NCBI RefSeq assembly: GCF_026627505.1
Contig: NZ_JAPNLK010000007.1
Span: 62,001 to 126,000, forward strand
DNA length: 64,000 bases
From: Streptomyces sp. H27-H5
GTDB lineage: Bacteria; Actinomycetota; Actinomycetes; Streptomycetales; Streptomycetaceae
Reading direction: 5' to 3'
Below are positions 7,274 to 14,477 of this stretch, one piece after another. How positions within the stretch are numbered: the first letter of the stretch is position 1; each line of letters opens with the position of its first letter. The notes below the pieces were generated by a model. The model had not been told where the DNA came from, made no database searches, and worked only from the letters and a program-made list of their open reading frames with translations. The position numbers were made by a program, and so were the translations under genes.

Positions 7274-7656
7274 GCGGCTACGACCGGCGCCTCATCGAGC
7301 ACCTCCTGCCGGCCGTCTGGGACGTGGAGGCCGCGTATGGCATCCGCAACCCCACCGCTCCCGATGCCGACATGCCGAAGGGCACGGTCGACAAGAAGGC
7401 CGCAGGAACCCTGTTTGCGCACCTCGCGGACATCCGTCTGGGCTGGACGACTGCTCCCCTCTCGCTGGGCGAGCGCCAGGCCCTTCTGCTCCGATACGGA
7501 GCCGACATCCACGACGACGAGGCGGGAGCGCTTCAGGGCGTGAGTGGAAGAGCGGCGCGGTACCGGCGAGAGCGGGGAGTGGGCAAGATCGCAGCGCACC
7601 TGAATGGCGTTCCGTACGTGGACGGCTATCAGGACCTCGAAGTCGGCGCGGACTGA
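7270..7656 (+). CDS. Sigma-70 region 4-like helix-turn-helix protein
   Basis: The 128-residue protein ends in a segment that reads like sigma region 4: LSLGERQALLLRYGADIHDD leads into a helix-turn-helix (GALQGVSGRAARYRRERGV) and a final helix KIAAHLNG. The N-terminal half (LLPAVWDVEAAYGIR) is helical and unassigned. It overlaps the region 2-like gene (ATGA) and is the last gene before a hairpin terminator. It may act as the operon's late-gene activator. Confidence 0.55.
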   Translation: MSGYDRRLIEHLLPAVWDVEAAYGIRNPTAPDADMPKGTVDKKAAGTLFAHLADIRLGWTTAPLSLGERQALLLRYGADIHDDEAGALQGVSGRAARYRRERGVGKIAAHLNGVPYVDGYQDLEVGAD

Positions 7657-7680
7657 GGCGAATTCGAACGCAGCCGCCAG

Positions 7681-7708
7681 GCCCGCAGCCCGTGAGGGGG
7701 TTGCGGGC
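7681..7708 (+). terminator. Hairpin terminator ending the phage-like operon
   Basis: GCCCGCA (7681-7687) pairs with TGCGGGC (7702-7708) and is followed by TT. It lies 25 bp after the stop of the sigma region 4-like gene and marks the end of the block that starts at 574. Confidence 0.5.
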
Positions 7709-7741
7709 TTTGGCTGCACGCCGTGCCCCTCTGAGCGGGTA

Positions 7742-7774
7742 CCGTTCAAGGACAGGCGACGTGTTCTTGAACGG
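7742..7774 (+). promoter_or_regulatory. Inverted repeat in front of the XRE regulator gene
   Basis: CCGTTCAAG (7742-7750) and CTTGAACGG (7766-7774) form a perfect 9-bp inverted repeat with a 15-bp spacer. The right arm overlaps the perfect palindrome GTTCTTGAAC (7763-7772). It ends 15 bp before the ATG at 7790. It is a likely operator, possibly for autoregulation by the XRE protein. Confidence 0.5.
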
Positions 7775-7789
7775 ACTTGGAGTCGGAGA

Positions 7790-9034
7790 ATGCCCCAGTG
7801 GAGCGACTACAGTACTGGCGAACGGATCAAGATCCTTCGCGGTAAGCACATCTCACAACAGCAGCTCGCCAACATGACAGAGCTGTCCCTGCCCACCATT
7901 CGCGCCGCTGAGCAGGGCCGCCGCCTCTCTCTGCCGACGTTACTCAAGATCGCCAACGCGTTGAGCGTGGACACCAGCGTTGTCCTGGGCCAGCAGGCGC
8001 CCCGTCGTTCCATGGAGCCTAGCGACCGCACCACCCTGCGCTTCATCTCGTCGAGTGTTCATGACACGGCGGCTGGCTACCTTCCCGCGGACGCCGAGGC
8101 AGTGGACGTTGCCGAACTGTCCGCCGCTACCAAGAAGGCATGGTCTCTCTACTGGAGCGGCAACTACCAGGAGCTTGGCGCCATCCTGGGGCCCCTACTG
8201 CGAGACGCTGCCGTCACGGCTCAGGTACTCGACGGCGACGCCGCCCACCCCGTTCACGGCTTCCTCTCTGACGGCTACCAGATCGCGGCGTGCGTCGCTA
8301 ATCTCTTCGGCGCCCGGGACCTGGCCTACTCCTCCATCGGCCACTCCCGCAATGCAGCTCTCGCCTCAGGTGATGCGCTCCGCACCGCACGCGTCGATTC
8401 GGCCCGCTCCTGGGTCTACCTGCGTGACGGCCGGCTACAGCGCTCGATGGCAGTCGCCGAAGAGGCCGCGACCGCGATCGAGCCCCGCTATTCCGACCAC
8501 AGTCCTGAGCGACTCACCGTCTACGGCAACCTGCTGAACCACTGTGCCGTAACCGCTGCGCGTTTGGAGGACGAGGTCCGCACCGGGGACTTTCTGTCCC
8601 AACTCCACGCGGTCGGCGCCCGCCTCGGCCGCGAACGGGACTTCCACGGTGCCCGCTTCGGGCCGCACACGGCCACGACGCAAGCTGTCGGGATCAACGT
8701 CACCATCGGCAAGCCCGGCAAGGCCCTCCAGTTGATCGAGTCAGTGAAGCCGTCGCACCTTGATGGGCTCGCTGACGCCGCCCGTAACCGGTATCGGCTC
8801 GACGTGGCCTTGGCTCAGGCAGACGCCAAGCTCTACGACAAGGCGCTCGACACACTGGAGGATGTCCTCCACGACGCTCCCCAGTGGTCTCGGCACCAGG
8901 CCCTCCCGGCGGTTATCGTCCAAAAGATCGGAAGCGCTTCCACAGCTCGCTTGCGGCGGGTCTCGAAGATGATCGGTGTGCCAGCCGTTCCGATCGACGG
9001 TTTCGCGCCTGCGACGGCCAAAACCGCTCTGTAG
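7790..9034 (+). CDS. XRE-family transcriptional regulator with helical C-terminal domain
   Basis: The 414-residue protein has an N-terminal Cro/C1-type helix-turn-helix at about residues 8-62 (QQQLANMTELSLPTIRAAEQ is the turn and recognition helix). A long helical region of TPR-like repeats follows (YWSGNYQELGAILGPLL, AYSSIGHSRNAALASGDALR, KALDTLEDVLHDAP). Streptomyces uses such proteins as ligand- or peptide-responsive regulators beside accessory clusters. The ATG at 7790 is preferred because the inverted repeat ends just upstream. The operator triad directly downstream (9051-9158) is its obvious candidate target. Confidence 0.75.
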   Translation: MPQWSDYSTGERIKILRGKHISQQQLANMTELSLPTIRAAEQGRRLSLPTLLKIANALSVDTSVVLGQQAPRRSMEPSDRTTLRFISSSVHDTAAGYLPADAEAVDVAELSAATKKAWSLYWSGNYQELGAILGPLLRDAAVTAQVLDGDAAHPVHGFLSDGYQIAACVANLFGARDLAYSSIGHSRNAALASGDALRTARVDSARSWVYLRDGRLQRSMAVAEEAATAIEPRYSDHSPERLTVYGNLLNHCAVTAARLEDEVRTGDFLSQLHAVGARLGRERDFHGARFGPHTATTQAVGINVTIGKPGKALQLIESVKPSHLDGLADAARNRYRLDVALAQADAKLYDKALDTLEDVLHDAPQWSRHQALPAVIVQKIGSASTARLRRVSKMIGVPAVPIDGFAPATAKTAL

Positions 9035-9050
9035 AATGGCATATGACGCG

Positions 9051-9158
9051 TTCGGTGAGCACCGAAGTAACACGTCTCGTATCACTTTTCCGCGCTGACA
9101 GCTTGAAGTGATACGCGCCGTATCACCGAGCGGCCGACAACTTTCCAGAGTGATACGC
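9051..9158 (+). promoter_or_regulatory. Operator triad GTGATACG-CGTATCAC upstream of the accessory operon
   Basis: Three 19-bp sites share the pattern GTrAyACGyskCGTATCAC: 9067-9085 (GTAACACGTCTCGTATCAC), 9108-9126 (GTGATACGCGCCGTATCAC, a perfect 7-5-7 palindrome) and 9140-9158 (GTGATACGCCTCGTTACTT). Starts are 41 and 32 bp apart, about four and three helical turns. A further palindrome, TTCGGTG-AG-CACCGAA, lies at 9051-9066. They fill the space between the XRE gene and the operon starting at 9202. Confidence 0.7.
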
Positions 9159-9201
9159 CTCGTTACTTCCGGCTCTGCGACTGCTCCGCCACGGTGGGTG
9201 C

Positions 9202-9636
9202 ATGAACCGGACCCCCGCGAGTAACCAGCGCCGCCGTAACATCGCTGACGCCGCTAGCGGATTTCCTGACCGAACCCGCGTGGTGCTGTACGCCATCGTC
9301 GACGACTGCGACGACCCGGAGCCCGTAATCGCCCGGCTCCGGGCGTACGCCGAAGCCCGAGACTGGGTCGTCTCGGAGGGTGCCGTTCTCATCGACATCG
9401 GTTCCGCGACACGCCATCGCCGCGAGCGGCCGAACTGGTTCAAGGCCTCGGCCCTCCTCCGGGAGGGCGCGGTCGAGGGACTCATCGCGCCGTCACTGAG
9501 TCAGATCGCCCATGGGCCCGTCGAGCGGGACGAGTTCCTCGCTTGGCTCGCGACCCTCGCCAAGTTCGCGATCTACCTGGACGGGTCCGACGCCTCGGGT
9601 CTGACCGATTGTGACGCCAGCCAGGTCGAATCATGA
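9202..9636 (+). CDS. Resolvase N-terminal-like protein
   Basis: The 144-residue protein resembles the catalytic N-terminal fold of serine recombinases: VVLYAIVDDCDDPEPVIARL, AEARDWVVSEGAVLID and RPNWFKASALLREGAVEGLI follow the strand-helix order. The expected catalytic serine in a YxRVS-type motif is missing, and no DNA-binding domain follows. It is therefore unlikely to recombine DNA and may be a regulatory derivative. It is the first gene behind the operator triad and is coupled to the ATPase gene by ATGA. Confidence 0.5.
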   Translation: MNRTPASNQRRRNIADAASGFPDRTRVVLYAIVDDCDDPEPVIARLRAYAEARDWVVSEGAVLIDIGSATRHRRERPNWFKASALLREGAVEGLIAPSLSQIAHGPVERDEFLAWLATLAKFAIYLDGSDASGLTDCDASQVES

Positions 9637-10037
9637 GGACGGCCGCTTCCCTACCGGCTCCGATGGCGGTCTCGTTCTCCGCTGAGCCCCACCGCGTCCA
9701 ACAGATGCGCCGCCTCGCAGGTGCCTACCTCGGCTGCTTCGGAACGTTCAGCCCGGAGATGATCGAAGTCGTACAGCTCCTTGTCAGCGAGCTGGTTACC
9801 AATGCCATCGTGCACGGCGAGACGGCCGAGGTCGGCTTCCGGCTCTCCTTCGAGCAGTCCGATCAGTTACGCATCGAGGTCGACGACCATTCGGCCGGCA
9901 CCCCTGAGGTCCGGCACCTAGATCCGGAAGCCGAGAACGGCCGAGGCATGCTGCTCGTCGCCTTATTCGCTCAAAACTGGGGACGGGCGAAGACGAGCAC
10001 TTGGTGCACCGTGTCGACTGGAGCGGTGGCGGCCTGA
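9633..10037 (+). CDS. GHKL-type ATP-binding protein (anti-sigma kinase-like)
   Basis: The 134-residue protein is a stand-alone histidine-kinase-type ATPase. The N box is in LLVSELVTNAIVHG, the D-x-G-equivalent is in VDDHSAGTPEV, and the glycine-rich lid is in ENGRGMLLVALFAQNWG. Streptomyces has many such RsbW-like proteins, which bind ATP and often phosphorylate or hold anti-anti-sigma or other partners. The start ATG overlaps the previous stop. The partner is unknown; the accessory operon suggests a local signalling role. Confidence 0.8.
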   Translation: MRTAASLPAPMAVSFSAEPHRVQQMRRLAGAYLGCFGTFSPEMIEVVQLLVSELVTNAIVHGETAEVGFRLSFEQSDQLRIEVDDHSAGTPEVRHLDPEAENGRGMLLVALFAQNWGRAKTSTWCTVSTGAVAA

Positions 10038-10597
10038 TGAGCAAGCATGCGGCGCAGCGACGGCGGTTCCTCATTCTCCCCCGAGCTACGCGATCCGAAG
10101 GTAGCTTCAGCGAGCGGCGGGCGCCCGGTTCCGCATGGGAACGACCGCTCCCGGAAGCTGGCTTTGCCCTCGCGGGCGAGACGGCCCCGGAAGTTGCCAT
10201 CCTCCAACGCTGCCTTGAAGGCCTCAAGCGACAGCTCTTAGCCGAGCAGTCTGACGAGCCCCTGCGCTTTACCCCTGAGGCTGTAGAGCAGACGACCGCG
10301 TACGTGCTGAGTGGTCACCTCGACGAAGTCGATGTCGCCGAGCTGGCCAACACCTATGCGATCCTGCGGGGCTTTCTCGGAGCTCTGGCGCAGGAGGCCG
10401 AAGCACTGCTGGACACCGGGCGCATCGTGGTGCGGGAGCTGGTTCAGCGCGCCCATGCGATGACCGAGGACCGAAGCGAGGGCTGCGGCTGCCTTCAGGA
10501 CGCGGCTGCGACCGCACGCGATCTTCTGTTCCTTCTGGAGCGCGAGGGGTGGCGAGGCGACCATCATGCGCCGTACGAGCCGCGGACCGACCGGTGA
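10037..10597 (+). CDS. DUF6415 family protein
   Basis: The 186-residue protein starts at the ATG of a TGATG overlap with the ATPase gene. The helical centre (ILQRCLEGLKRQLLAE, YVLSGHLDEVDVAELANTYAILRGFLG, LLDTGRIVVRELVQRAHAM) matches what I remember of DUF6415, a helical family frequent in Streptomyces accessory and peptide clusters. The N-terminal 45 residues are basic and probably disordered. No activity is known. Confidence 0.6.
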   Translation: MSKHAAQRRRFLILPRATRSEGSFSERRAPGSAWERPLPEAGFALAGETAPEVAILQRCLEGLKRQLLAEQSDEPLRFTPEAVEQTTAYVLSGHLDEVDVAELANTYAILRGFLGALAQEAEALLDTGRIVVRELVQRAHAMTEDRSEGCGCLQDAAATARDLLFLLEREGWRGDHHAPYEPRTDR

Positions 10598-10977
10598 GGT
10601 TCGGGCGGGAAGGGCCCCCGCTGACCGAGGCTCAGCGCAACGTGAAGCGCAACCTGGAGCGCATCCTGAACCCTCCGCGCCCTCGGCTACGGGATCGCGC
10701 CATGCGGCCCGTCTGGTGGACCGAGGAGCTCTGGAGCCGCCACGTCCGTCACCGGAAGCTGCACCGGATGCTGGACGGCATGAGAGCCCATGTGGAGGCC
10801 ACTATGCCTCCCGACTGGCGGACGCCAGAACACGAGGCCCGCAGTCTTCAGCGCCTTCGACTCGCCATCGCCAAGGACGCGCAGCGCGAGCTGATCCGAC
10901 AGTCGGTGGTAGAGACCGACAAGCGTGACGCCGAACGAGCGGCCATCGACGAGAGCACCAGGTCCGAGAACCCCTGA
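10594..10977 (+). CDS. Hypothetical basic helical protein
   Basis: The 127-residue protein starts at GTG 10594 in a GTGA overlap. It is rich in Arg and His (VRHRKLHRMLDGMRAHVEA) and almost wholly helical, ending in an acidic tail. No family is recognised. It is the fourth and last gene of the coupled run that starts at 9202. Confidence 0.5.
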   Translation: MRFGREGPPLTEAQRNVKRNLERILNPPRPRLRDRAMRPVWWTEELWSRHVRHRKLHRMLDGMRAHVEATMPPDWRTPEHEARSLQRLRLAIAKDAQRELIRQSVVETDKRDAERAAIDESTRSENP

Positions 10978-11034
10978 ATCTGCTCCCGCTCCTGGGGGCG
11001 TCGATTCATTCCGTACAAGGAGGGACAGTCAGCC

Positions 11035-11337
11035 ATGCCGGCATTCTGGAATCCGCGGCGCGTCTATGCCTACCTGGCGATGCACAGGCGCTTCGAGCCG
11101 TACGACTTCGTCGACTCCTTGGCCGAGGAGGCAGGTGCCGCCGACCTGCCGCCCGAGGGAGCGCACCTGCGAATCTCCGGGTTCGGCTTCCGCGCGGAGG
11201 CTCAAGGCAAGACCGGTTTCGCCGCGCTGAGGATCATCCGCAAGGACAACCCGGTCCTGGTCCACGTTCTCTATACCTACCTGGCCGTCCTTAGCGTGCT
11301 CTCCGCCCTTCTCCTCGCCCGCTTCCTTACACCGTAG
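11035..11337 (+). CDS. Small single-pass membrane protein
   Basis: The 100-residue protein begins MPAFWNPRRVYAYLAMHRRF and ends in one predicted transmembrane helix (VLYTYLAVLSVLSALLLARF). A strong AAGGAGGGA site precedes the ATG. It stands alone between the regulatory operon and the RiPP genes, with 166 bp after it. A role in the peptide system (immunity, export or sensing) is possible but unsupported. Confidence 0.55.
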   Translation: MPAFWNPRRVYAYLAMHRRFEPYDFVDSLAEEAGAADLPPEGAHLRISGFGFRAEAQGKTGFAALRIIRKDNPVLVHVLYTYLAVLSVLSALLLARFLTP

Positions 11338-11503
11338 CGGGCCGTCCGCATCGAACTTCCGCCCCCCGGCAGGGGCTTCCTGGGGCGCCGGTACTCACTA
11401 CGGCCGGCAGCTCAACCGGGGGCGGATGCCCGCTCCGGCGTGACGGACGGGCGGGCAGTCCCGCGATCAACCGGTCGCTGGAGCGTCAACCGAAAGGGGG
11501 CCC

Positions 11504-11656
11504 ATGGCCACCAAGGTCGAATCCAAGCCCGAGGAGCCCGAGACCATGAGCGACACCGAGCTTGCCGAAGAGCCGAACGGCGACACCCCTGCCGGGGATG
11601 AGAGCGGCCACGACGTCGCCGAGCCGCTCGACGGCTACGCGTTGCTCGTCGCGTAG
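11504..11656 (+). CDS. Short acidic peptide, candidate second RiPP precursor
   Basis: A 50-residue frame starts at ATG 11504 behind GAAAGGGGG. It is strongly acidic (KPEEPETMSDTELAEEPNGD) and ends in a distinct tail PLDGYALLVA. It is too short for a typical gene call, but the ribosome binding site, the position 46 bp before the ATP-grasp target peptide and the leader-like acidic body support expression. The tail contains a DG dipeptide, a common aspartimide site. It does not match lanthipeptide FxLD precursors. Function is unknown. Confidence 0.5.
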   Translation: MATKVESKPEEPETMSDTELAEEPNGDTPAGDESGHDVAEPLDGYALLVA

Positions 11657-11702
11657 TTCACAGCGTTCCACCCATTATTCGAACCGATTCAGAGGAGCTT
11701 TC

Positions 11703-11963
11703 GTGACCGTCTCCATTGCACAGCTCTCCCCCGCCCGCCCGTGGGGTGCCGGCCGACTCGCGCCGTACCCGACCACCAGCCACCGCCCGCACTCCACGAT
11801 CACCATTGACCCTGACACCCAGGTCGGTGTGTACCGCGACCGTGCCGGCCGCGTGGTCGAGATGGGCAAGCACGGCACGAGCTCCGGGACCGAGACGTCC
11901 ACGACGACGAACTCGGACTCGAAGAACGACCAGGGCCACGACCAGGACAGCAACCAGGACTGA
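11703..11963 (+). CDS. ATP-grasp target RiPP precursor (graspetide-type)
   Basis: The 86-residue precursor starts at GTG 11703 behind GAGGAG. The leader holds the family signature around residues 12-50: RPWGAGRLAPYP, then TIDPDTQVGVYRDRAG. The block VVEMGKHGTS leads into the core, with Thr/Ser at 59-69 and Asp at 72, 76, 80, 82 and 86. ATP-grasp maturases of this class join Thr/Ser hydroxyls to Asp/Glu side chains as esters. The maturase gene overlaps the stop (TGATG). The exact ring pattern cannot be read from sequence. Confidence 0.85.
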   Translation: MTVSIAQLSPARPWGAGRLAPYPTTSHRPHSTITIDPDTQVGVYRDRAGRVVEMGKHGTSSGTETSTTTNSDSKNDQGHDQDSNQD

Positions 11964-12928
11964 TGACCAAGACCGAGAAGAGGCCGGTACTCGTTGTCAC
12001 CGAGGCGGACGACATCACCGCCGACATGGTGATCACCGAACTCAACCGGCGGAAGGTGCCGGTGGTCAGGTTCAATCCCGCCGACATCGGCGAGGGCCTC
12101 ACGGTCTCGGCTCGGTTCGGCACCTGCCCGGCCCCAGTGGCCGGGCAGGTGCGTACCCCGTCGAGGACCGCTGATCTTGCCGTCGTGCGATCGGTGTACT
12201 GGCGCCGCCCGGAATGGCCCACGTTCTCCCACCTGCCTCCGGACGACTCCCGGTTCGCGGCTGCGCAAGTCCGGTACGGGCTTGGAGGCACGCTCTACGC
12301 CCTGGACGGGCCGCTCTGGGTCAATCACCCGTTGCGGGTCGCCGCGGCCGACTACAAACCGGCCCAGCTCGCTCTTGCCCAGCAGCTCGGCTTCATCATC
12401 CCTCCCACCGTCGTCACCAACGATCCGGATGAGGCGCGCAAATTCATCCGCGCCCAAGGGGACGCAATCTTCAAGACACTTCGGTGGACCCCCTACGCGC
12501 GTGAAGGCGTGCCTGTGACCGGGTGGGCTGACCCCGTCACCGCCGACGAGATTGACGACAGCATTCGCATCACCCCGCATCTGTTCCAGGCCCGGGTGGA
12601 CAAAGTCGCCGACCTCCGCGTTCTCATCGTGGGTCGGCACACCTTCGCTGTGCGCATCGAGTCCGATCTGTTGGACTGGCGCAAGGACTACAGCGCCCTC
12701 ACCTACAGCGTCGAACACCTCCCGCATCGGGTGCACCAGGGGCTACACGCCTACCTGCACCACTTGGGGCTTGTATCGGGAAGCTTCGACCTCGCGGTGG
12801 ACCGGGCAGGGGACTACTGGTGGCTGGAGCTGAACCCCAACGGTCAATGGGGGTGGCTGGAGACGGAGACCGGCCTGCCGATGTCCGCAGCCTTCGCCGA
12901 CCTACTTACGCAAGGAGACAGCCGATGA
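11963..12928 (+). CDS. ATP-grasp ribosomal peptide maturase
   Basis: The 321-residue protein matches the ATP-grasp peptide maturase family associated with target peptides like the one directly upstream (TIGR04187-type, from memory). It has an N-terminal substrate domain (VVRSVYWRRPEWP), the central ATP-binding strands (AIFKTLRWTPY), and the metal and catalytic segment near the end (FDLAVDRAGDYWWLELNPNG), where Asp, Glu and Asn ligate Mg-ATP. It would form acyl-phosphates on precursor Asp/Glu and close macrocyclic esters. It is coupled to the precursor (TGATG) and to the methyltransferase (ATGA). Confidence 0.88.
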   Translation: MTKTEKRPVLVVTEADDITADMVITELNRRKVPVVRFNPADIGEGLTVSARFGTCPAPVAGQVRTPSRTADLAVVRSVYWRRPEWPTFSHLPPDDSRFAAAQVRYGLGGTLYALDGPLWVNHPLRVAAADYKPAQLALAQQLGFIIPPTVVTNDPDEARKFIRAQGDAIFKTLRWTPYAREGVPVTGWADPVTADEIDDSIRITPHLFQARVDKVADLRVLIVGRHTFAVRIESDLLDWRKDYSALTYSVEHLPHRVHQGLHAYLHHLGLVSGSFDLAVDRAGDYWWLELNPNGQWGWLETETGLPMSAAFADLLTQGDSR

Positions 12929-14097
12929 CCCACTCCCAGTCCGAGCGGCGCCGCATGGCAGTCCTGCTTTCGGCCAAGGGCGTCCTGACGTCCCCCTGGC
13001 TGCGCGCGGCCGTGGAGACCGTGCCGCGCGAGCAGTTCCTTCACCCTGGGGTCTTCATCGACGAGGGGCGGGCCTGGCGGCCTGTCACGGCCCTCGGCAC
13101 CGAACCCGATGAGTGGCTGAAGATCGCATACAGCGTCGATACCCTCACCACGCAGCTCGACGGCCGCCTCACTGCCGATCAGGTCGTCGAGCCCCTCGCC
13201 GGCGTACCGACCTCTTCCTCGACCGACCCGACGACCGTCATCGGCATGATCGAGGCCCTGGACCTTGAGGCGGGGCACCGCGTCCTGGAGATCGGCACGG
13301 GCACCGGCTACTCCACAGCCCTGATGTGCCACTTCCTCGGTGAGGACAACGTCACCACGATCGAGGTCGATCCGCAGGTAGCGGCACGTGCGGATTCTGC
13401 GCTGGAAGGTGTCGGCTACTCAACATGGACCGTGACGGGCGATGGACTCCTGGGGCATCCGCGCCGGGCACCATATGACCGGACCATCGCCACCTGTGCG
13501 GTCCGCCGCATCCCGTACGCCTGGGTCAGGCAGACGAAGCCCGGCGGGATCATCCTAAGCACGGTGGGGTCATGGCCCTGGGGAACGGGCCTCGCAAAGG
13601 TCACCGTAGGTGACGACGGAACCGCCGAGGGCACCATCACGGGACGCTCCTCCTTCATGCAGGCGCGCGCGCAGGCGGTGACCCCCGTGGCTGGTGACCT
13701 GTCAGCTCGCACCGCGTACGCCGACAGCAAGCGAGAGGCCAAGGTGTCACCCCTTCTGCTGGAGGAGTGGATGCCCGCCTTCCTCGCGCAGCTCGCCGCA
13801 CCGGGCGCACAGCTTGTCCGCGCATCCACGAGCAACGGTGCGCGCCTCCTGTATCTCTTCGACCCTGCGCGCGAATCCTTCGCCGAGTTCGCGGCCGGCG
13901 ACGAGGGTGGGGTCGTCCGGCAGGGCGGCCCCGTGGCCCTGTGGGACAACGTTGAACGGTCCCTCATCGCGTGGCAGGAAGCAGGTAGCCCCGACATCGC
14001 CACCGTCCAACTCCGGATCACGGACAGGGCCCATACCTACTGGATCGGCGATCACCCTGACCTGCGCTGGGAACACCGCCTCGACGTCTCTCACTGA
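12925..14097 (+). CDS. PIMT-like O-methyltransferase of the ATP-grasp peptide system
   Basis: The 390-residue protein is a protein-L-isoaspartate methyltransferase homologue with a long extra C-terminal domain. It shows VPREQFLHP (33-41), the substrate loop around PTSSSTDPTTVI (95-106) and the SAM motif LEIGTGTGYS (121-130). The family (TIGR04188-type, from memory) accompanies ATP-grasp maturases. In fuscimiditide biosynthesis the equivalent enzyme methylates an Asp in the crosslinked peptide, which then collapses to an aspartimide. The same chemistry is inferred here. The start ATG overlaps the maturase stop. Confidence 0.85.
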   Translation: MTHSQSERRRMAVLLSAKGVLTSPWLRAAVETVPREQFLHPGVFIDEGRAWRPVTALGTEPDEWLKIAYSVDTLTTQLDGRLTADQVVEPLAGVPTSSSTDPTTVIGMIEALDLEAGHRVLEIGTGTGYSTALMCHFLGEDNVTTIEVDPQVAARADSALEGVGYSTWTVTGDGLLGHPRRAPYDRTIATCAVRRIPYAWVRQTKPGGIILSTVGSWPWGTGLAKVTVGDDGTAEGTITGRSSFMQARAQAVTPVAGDLSARTAYADSKREAKVSPLLLEEWMPAFLAQLAAPGAQLVRASTSNGARLLYLFDPARESFAEFAAGDEGGVVRQGGPVALWDNVERSLIAWQEAGSPDIATVQLRITDRAHTYWIGDHPDLRWEHRLDVSH

Positions 14098-14124
14098 TCA
14101 TGACGGCGACGCTAGGGTTGACTC

Positions 14125-14421
14125 ATGGACGACGAGGAACCTCTGTCGAAGTGGGCGGAGCGCCGAGACGCGAGAATCGGCCGACTGCGGGCCATTCCGA
14201 TCACCTCGGGCGACAACCCGAAGGGCTCGCACATAAACCCTGATGCGCCGCGCGCCATCGAGCGGTGGAACGGGCACGTCTGGGAGCTCCATGGGTTCGC
14301 GCTCAACCTGGCCGAGGCCAAATTCGCCCTGCACCCGGAGGCGAATGCCCCTACGACTCCCACCGCCGACCCCGTAGGCCAGCCGCTAGCCCGCGGAAAG
14401 GGCAGACACCGAAAGCCCTAG
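14125..14421 (+). CDS. DUF6087 family protein
   Basis: The 98-residue protein (MDDEEPLSKWAERRDARIGR at the start, then a DAPRAIERWNGHVWELHG block) fits DUF6087, a small Streptomyces family that I recall often beside accessory genes. It follows the methyltransferase by 27 bp and is closed by a very strong hairpin. The function of the family is unknown; it may be a cargo gene of the accessory region rather than part of the peptide pathway. Confidence 0.6.
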   Translation: MDDEEPLSKWAERRDARIGRLRAIPITSGDNPKGSHINPDAPRAIERWNGHVWELHGFALNLAEAKFALHPEANAPTTPTADPVGQPLARGKGRHRKP

Positions 14422-14477
14422 GCGCCAGAGCCCCGGCCCGCCCCTCGCCCGAGCTACGCGAACCGGGGCTCTGGCGC
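14422..14477 (+). terminator. Strong hairpin terminator at the end of the accessory block
   Basis: A perfect 15-bp stem GCGCCAGAGCCCCGG (14422-14436) / CCGGGGCTCTGGCGC (14463-14477) begins one base after the DUF6087 stop. It lacks a U tract. Confidence 0.75.

Noticed and set aside
11504..11656. FxLD-type lanthipeptide precursor
   Set aside because: No FxLD motif, no Cys residues and no lanthionine synthetase nearby.
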